64,000 nucleotides of DNA, from the NCBI RefSeq assembly GCF_000279145.1, contig NC_018178.1, positions 1,860,001 through 1,924,000 of the forward strand. Reading direction: 5' to 3'. The DNA comes from Melioribacter roseus P3M-2. GTDB taxonomy: Bacteria > Bacteroidota > Ignavibacteria > Ignavibacteriales > Melioribacteraceae. The notes beneath the pieces are model-generated. The model made no database searches. It worked only from the letters and a program-made list of their open reading frames with translations, and was not told the DNA's origin. Below, piece by piece: positions 62,490 through 64,000 of the stretch (position 1 is its first letter; every line of letters starts with the position of its first letter). The position numbers were made by a program, and so were the translations under genes.

Positions 62490-63853
62490 TGATTAAATTC
62501 CTCTCGATAGGAGGCGCTCGGGAAGTAGGCGCCAATTCTTATTACCTTCAGATTGACGGAACGGGAATATTGCTCGACTGCGGAATTCACCCGCGCAAGA
62601 AAGGACTCGATTCGCTGCCTCTGTTCGACTTGTTGGAAAATTATCCGCTTGATTTTGTGATTATATCACACGCCCATCAGGATCATGTCGGCGCTTTGCC
62701 GTTTTTGATAAAGAAATTTCCGCACGTAATTATTTACACGACTCCTTATACGAAGGAATTGGTGTCCGTTACCCTTCACAATGCGGTGAATATTCTTAAG
62801 AAGGAAACAAACGGAGAAGAAAACATTTCTTTTTTCACTCACGAAGAAATAGATCTTCTCGTAAGAAGCATACGCGATTACGATTATAATGAAGAATTTG
62901 AACTGCGGGGTTTGAATTCCTCCGCTCAATTAAAAGGATGTTTCTTCGACGCAGGTCATATACTCGGATCGGCAATGGTGATGATAAAAACGGACGACAA
63001 AAAAATTTTGTATACGGGCGACATGAATTTGTCCGATCAATCGATTGAAATTGGAGCGGACCTCGAAGCATTGAACGATGTGGATTTTTTGATAATGGAA
63101 TCGACTTACGGCGATACCAACACGAAATTGACGGGTAATTGGGAATCGGAACGCAATCGATTCATAAACGAATTGAACAAAATTATTTCAAAAGGCGGGT
63201 CTGTTTTGATTCCCGTTTTTGCGCTAGGGAAAATGCAGGAAATGTTAATGCTGATTTATGAAGCCATAAGAAGCGGCAAACTGACAGATGCGGAAGTTTA
63301 TACCGGAGGAATCGGCAGGGAAATATCAAGCATTTATGACCGGTACCGATACGTGGTCAGAAGAAAAAATCGCGATACGGAGCTCAAACAAATTCCCCAA
63401 TCGAATTTGTATGAAATTAACGATTATAACCATTACAAAAAAAATCCTGGGTATCTGCTGGCGTCCAGCGGAATGATGCTCGAAGGCACTATGTCGTTTC
63501 AACTGGCGGAATTCTGGCTCAAACAAAAAGACTTCGCTGTTTTCGGAGTCGGATATATGGACCCCGCAACTCCGGGATATAAAATTATAAATGCAAAAAA
63601 TAATGACGCGCTGAAATTAAGAGGCGATAGGGAAATTAACGTAGAGTGCGAAATTAATCGTTTCTATTTTTCGGCGCATGCAAACAGGGACGGTCTGATA
63701 AATTTCGCAAAGAGTTTGAAACCCGAAACGGTTATTCTCGTTCACGGAGAAGAATCCGCGCAGAACTGGTTGGGTTTTCATTTGCTCGAATCCGATCCCG
63801 GCATTAAACTCTTCTCGGCGGAATTGGGAAAAGAAATCATCCTGAGGGACTAA
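62489..63853 (+). CDS. Beta-CASP metallo-beta-lactamase-fold RNase
   Basis: A 454-residue cytoplasmic protein with the MBL core (H61-A-H63-Q-D65-H66, GDMNLSDQSIE, ESTYGDTN) and the beta-CASP region (IPVFALGKMQEMLML, LASSGMMLEGTMS, YFSAHANRDGLINF, ILVHGEE). This fits CPSF/Ysh1-type RNA-processing nucleases rather than RNase J, as the RNase J C-terminal domain is lacking. It starts at the ATG inside the stop of the YD-repeat gene, and the target RNA is unknown. Confidence 0.88.
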   Translation: MIKFLSIGGAREVGANSYYLQIDGTGILLDCGIHPRKKGLDSLPLFDLLENYPLDFVIISHAHQDHVGALPFLIKKFPHVIIYTTPYTKELVSVTLHNAVNILKKETNGEENISFFTHEEIDLLVRSIRDYDYNEEFELRGLNSSAQLKGCFFDAGHILGSAMVMIKTDDKKILYTGDMNLSDQSIEIGADLEALNDVDFLIMESTYGDTNTKLTGNWESERNRFINELNKIISKGGSVLIPVFALGKMQEMLMLIYEAIRSGKLTDAEVYTGGIGREISSIYDRYRYVVRRKNRDTELKQIPQSNLYEINDYNHYKKNPGYLLASSGMMLEGTMSFQLAEFWLKQKDFAVFGVGYMDPATPGYKIINAKNNDALKLRGDREINVECEINRFYFSAHANRDGLINFAKSLKPETVILVHGEESAQNWLGFHLLESDPGIKLFSAELGKEIILRD

Positions 63854-63913
63854 CTTTTTCATTTCAATTTTATCCGAATTAATATAACTTATGGTAGAAA
63901 TTGAAGAATTGAG

Positions 63914-64000
63914 ATGAGAAAGATTTTTTATCTATTATCGCTTGTTTCGATTATTTGCTCGTGCAGAGAGGAGCTTCCCGTCGAAGAAGAGCCGTTTTAT
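63914..64000 (+). CDS. Lipoprotein, truncated by the window edge
   Basis: Only 29 residues are visible: MRKIFYLLSLVSIICSCREE, a lipoprotein signal with lipobox IICSC, then a Glu-rich stretch. It follows the beta-CASP gene by 60 bp. Function cannot be told. Confidence 0.6.
   Translation, partial: MRKIFYLLSLVSIICSCREELPVEEEPFY

Overview
The window reads as ordinary chromosomal DNA of a free-living Gram-negative bacterium of the Bacteroidetes/Chlorobi/Ignavibacteriae side of the tree, most likely an Ignavibacteria member close to Melioribacter. This is my inference from a combination of signs: outer-membrane proteins (LptE, BamD, PorV/PorQ-like barrel), a type IX secretion-type C-terminal sorting domain, two GWxTD-domain proteins, CcmAB, many GH enzymes with SSS symporters, TAnnTTTG-type promoter boxes, and moderate GC. 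There is no rRNA, tRNA, CRISPR, insertion sequence or phage. Coding density is very high and only one gene-free stretch exceeds 300 bp (22108-22748).

Layout. 1-14390 is a glycan-utilisation locus: GH29 fucosidase and GH20 hexosaminidase on the minus strand, divergent from a plus-strand run of SSS symporter, secreted esterase, GH92 mannosidase, ROK repressor and second SSS symporter. A 25-bp palindrome between the two arms is the best operator candidate. 14474-15011 holds a glutaredoxin and a stand-alone GroES. 15075-17790 (minus) holds an MscS channel, a thiamine-diphosphate enzyme and a cupin; 17890-19619 holds an EamA exporter and an alpha/beta hydrolase.

19684-27455 is the most unusual part: a membrane CHASE2 sensor fused to a sigma54-type AAA+ activator with a GAFTNA loop in place of GAFTGA, then a 640-bp spacer with a tandem repeat array, three short direct repeats and a -24/-12-like promoter, then two lipoproteins, a barrel-plus-transglutaminase-like protein and a FecR-domain protein. 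I propose that these five genes form one envelope-sensing system. 27449-35878 carries GWxTD, RimO, an RNase Z-like hydrolase, a second sigma54 regulator, LptE, a GT2 glycosyltransferase and TPR proteins.

35879-64000 carries a PorV/PorQ-like barrel, HtpX, BamD, an acyl-CoA thioesterase, an FG-GAP protein, a T9SS-type metalloprotease, CcmA and CcmB, an aminotransferase, Mfd, MiaB, SPOR and CPBP proteins, CdsA, a DUF5916 barrel, a TPR-GWxTD protein, PurL, YihY, hemerythrin, a YD-repeat lipoprotein, a beta-CASP RNase and a truncated lipoprotein.

Three genes (the ThDP enzyme, lptE and the thioesterase) are each broken by exactly one missing base in a short A/T homopolymer, and restoring that base gives a full-length family member each time. 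I read this as a systematic sequencing under-call, so the features give the restored spans.
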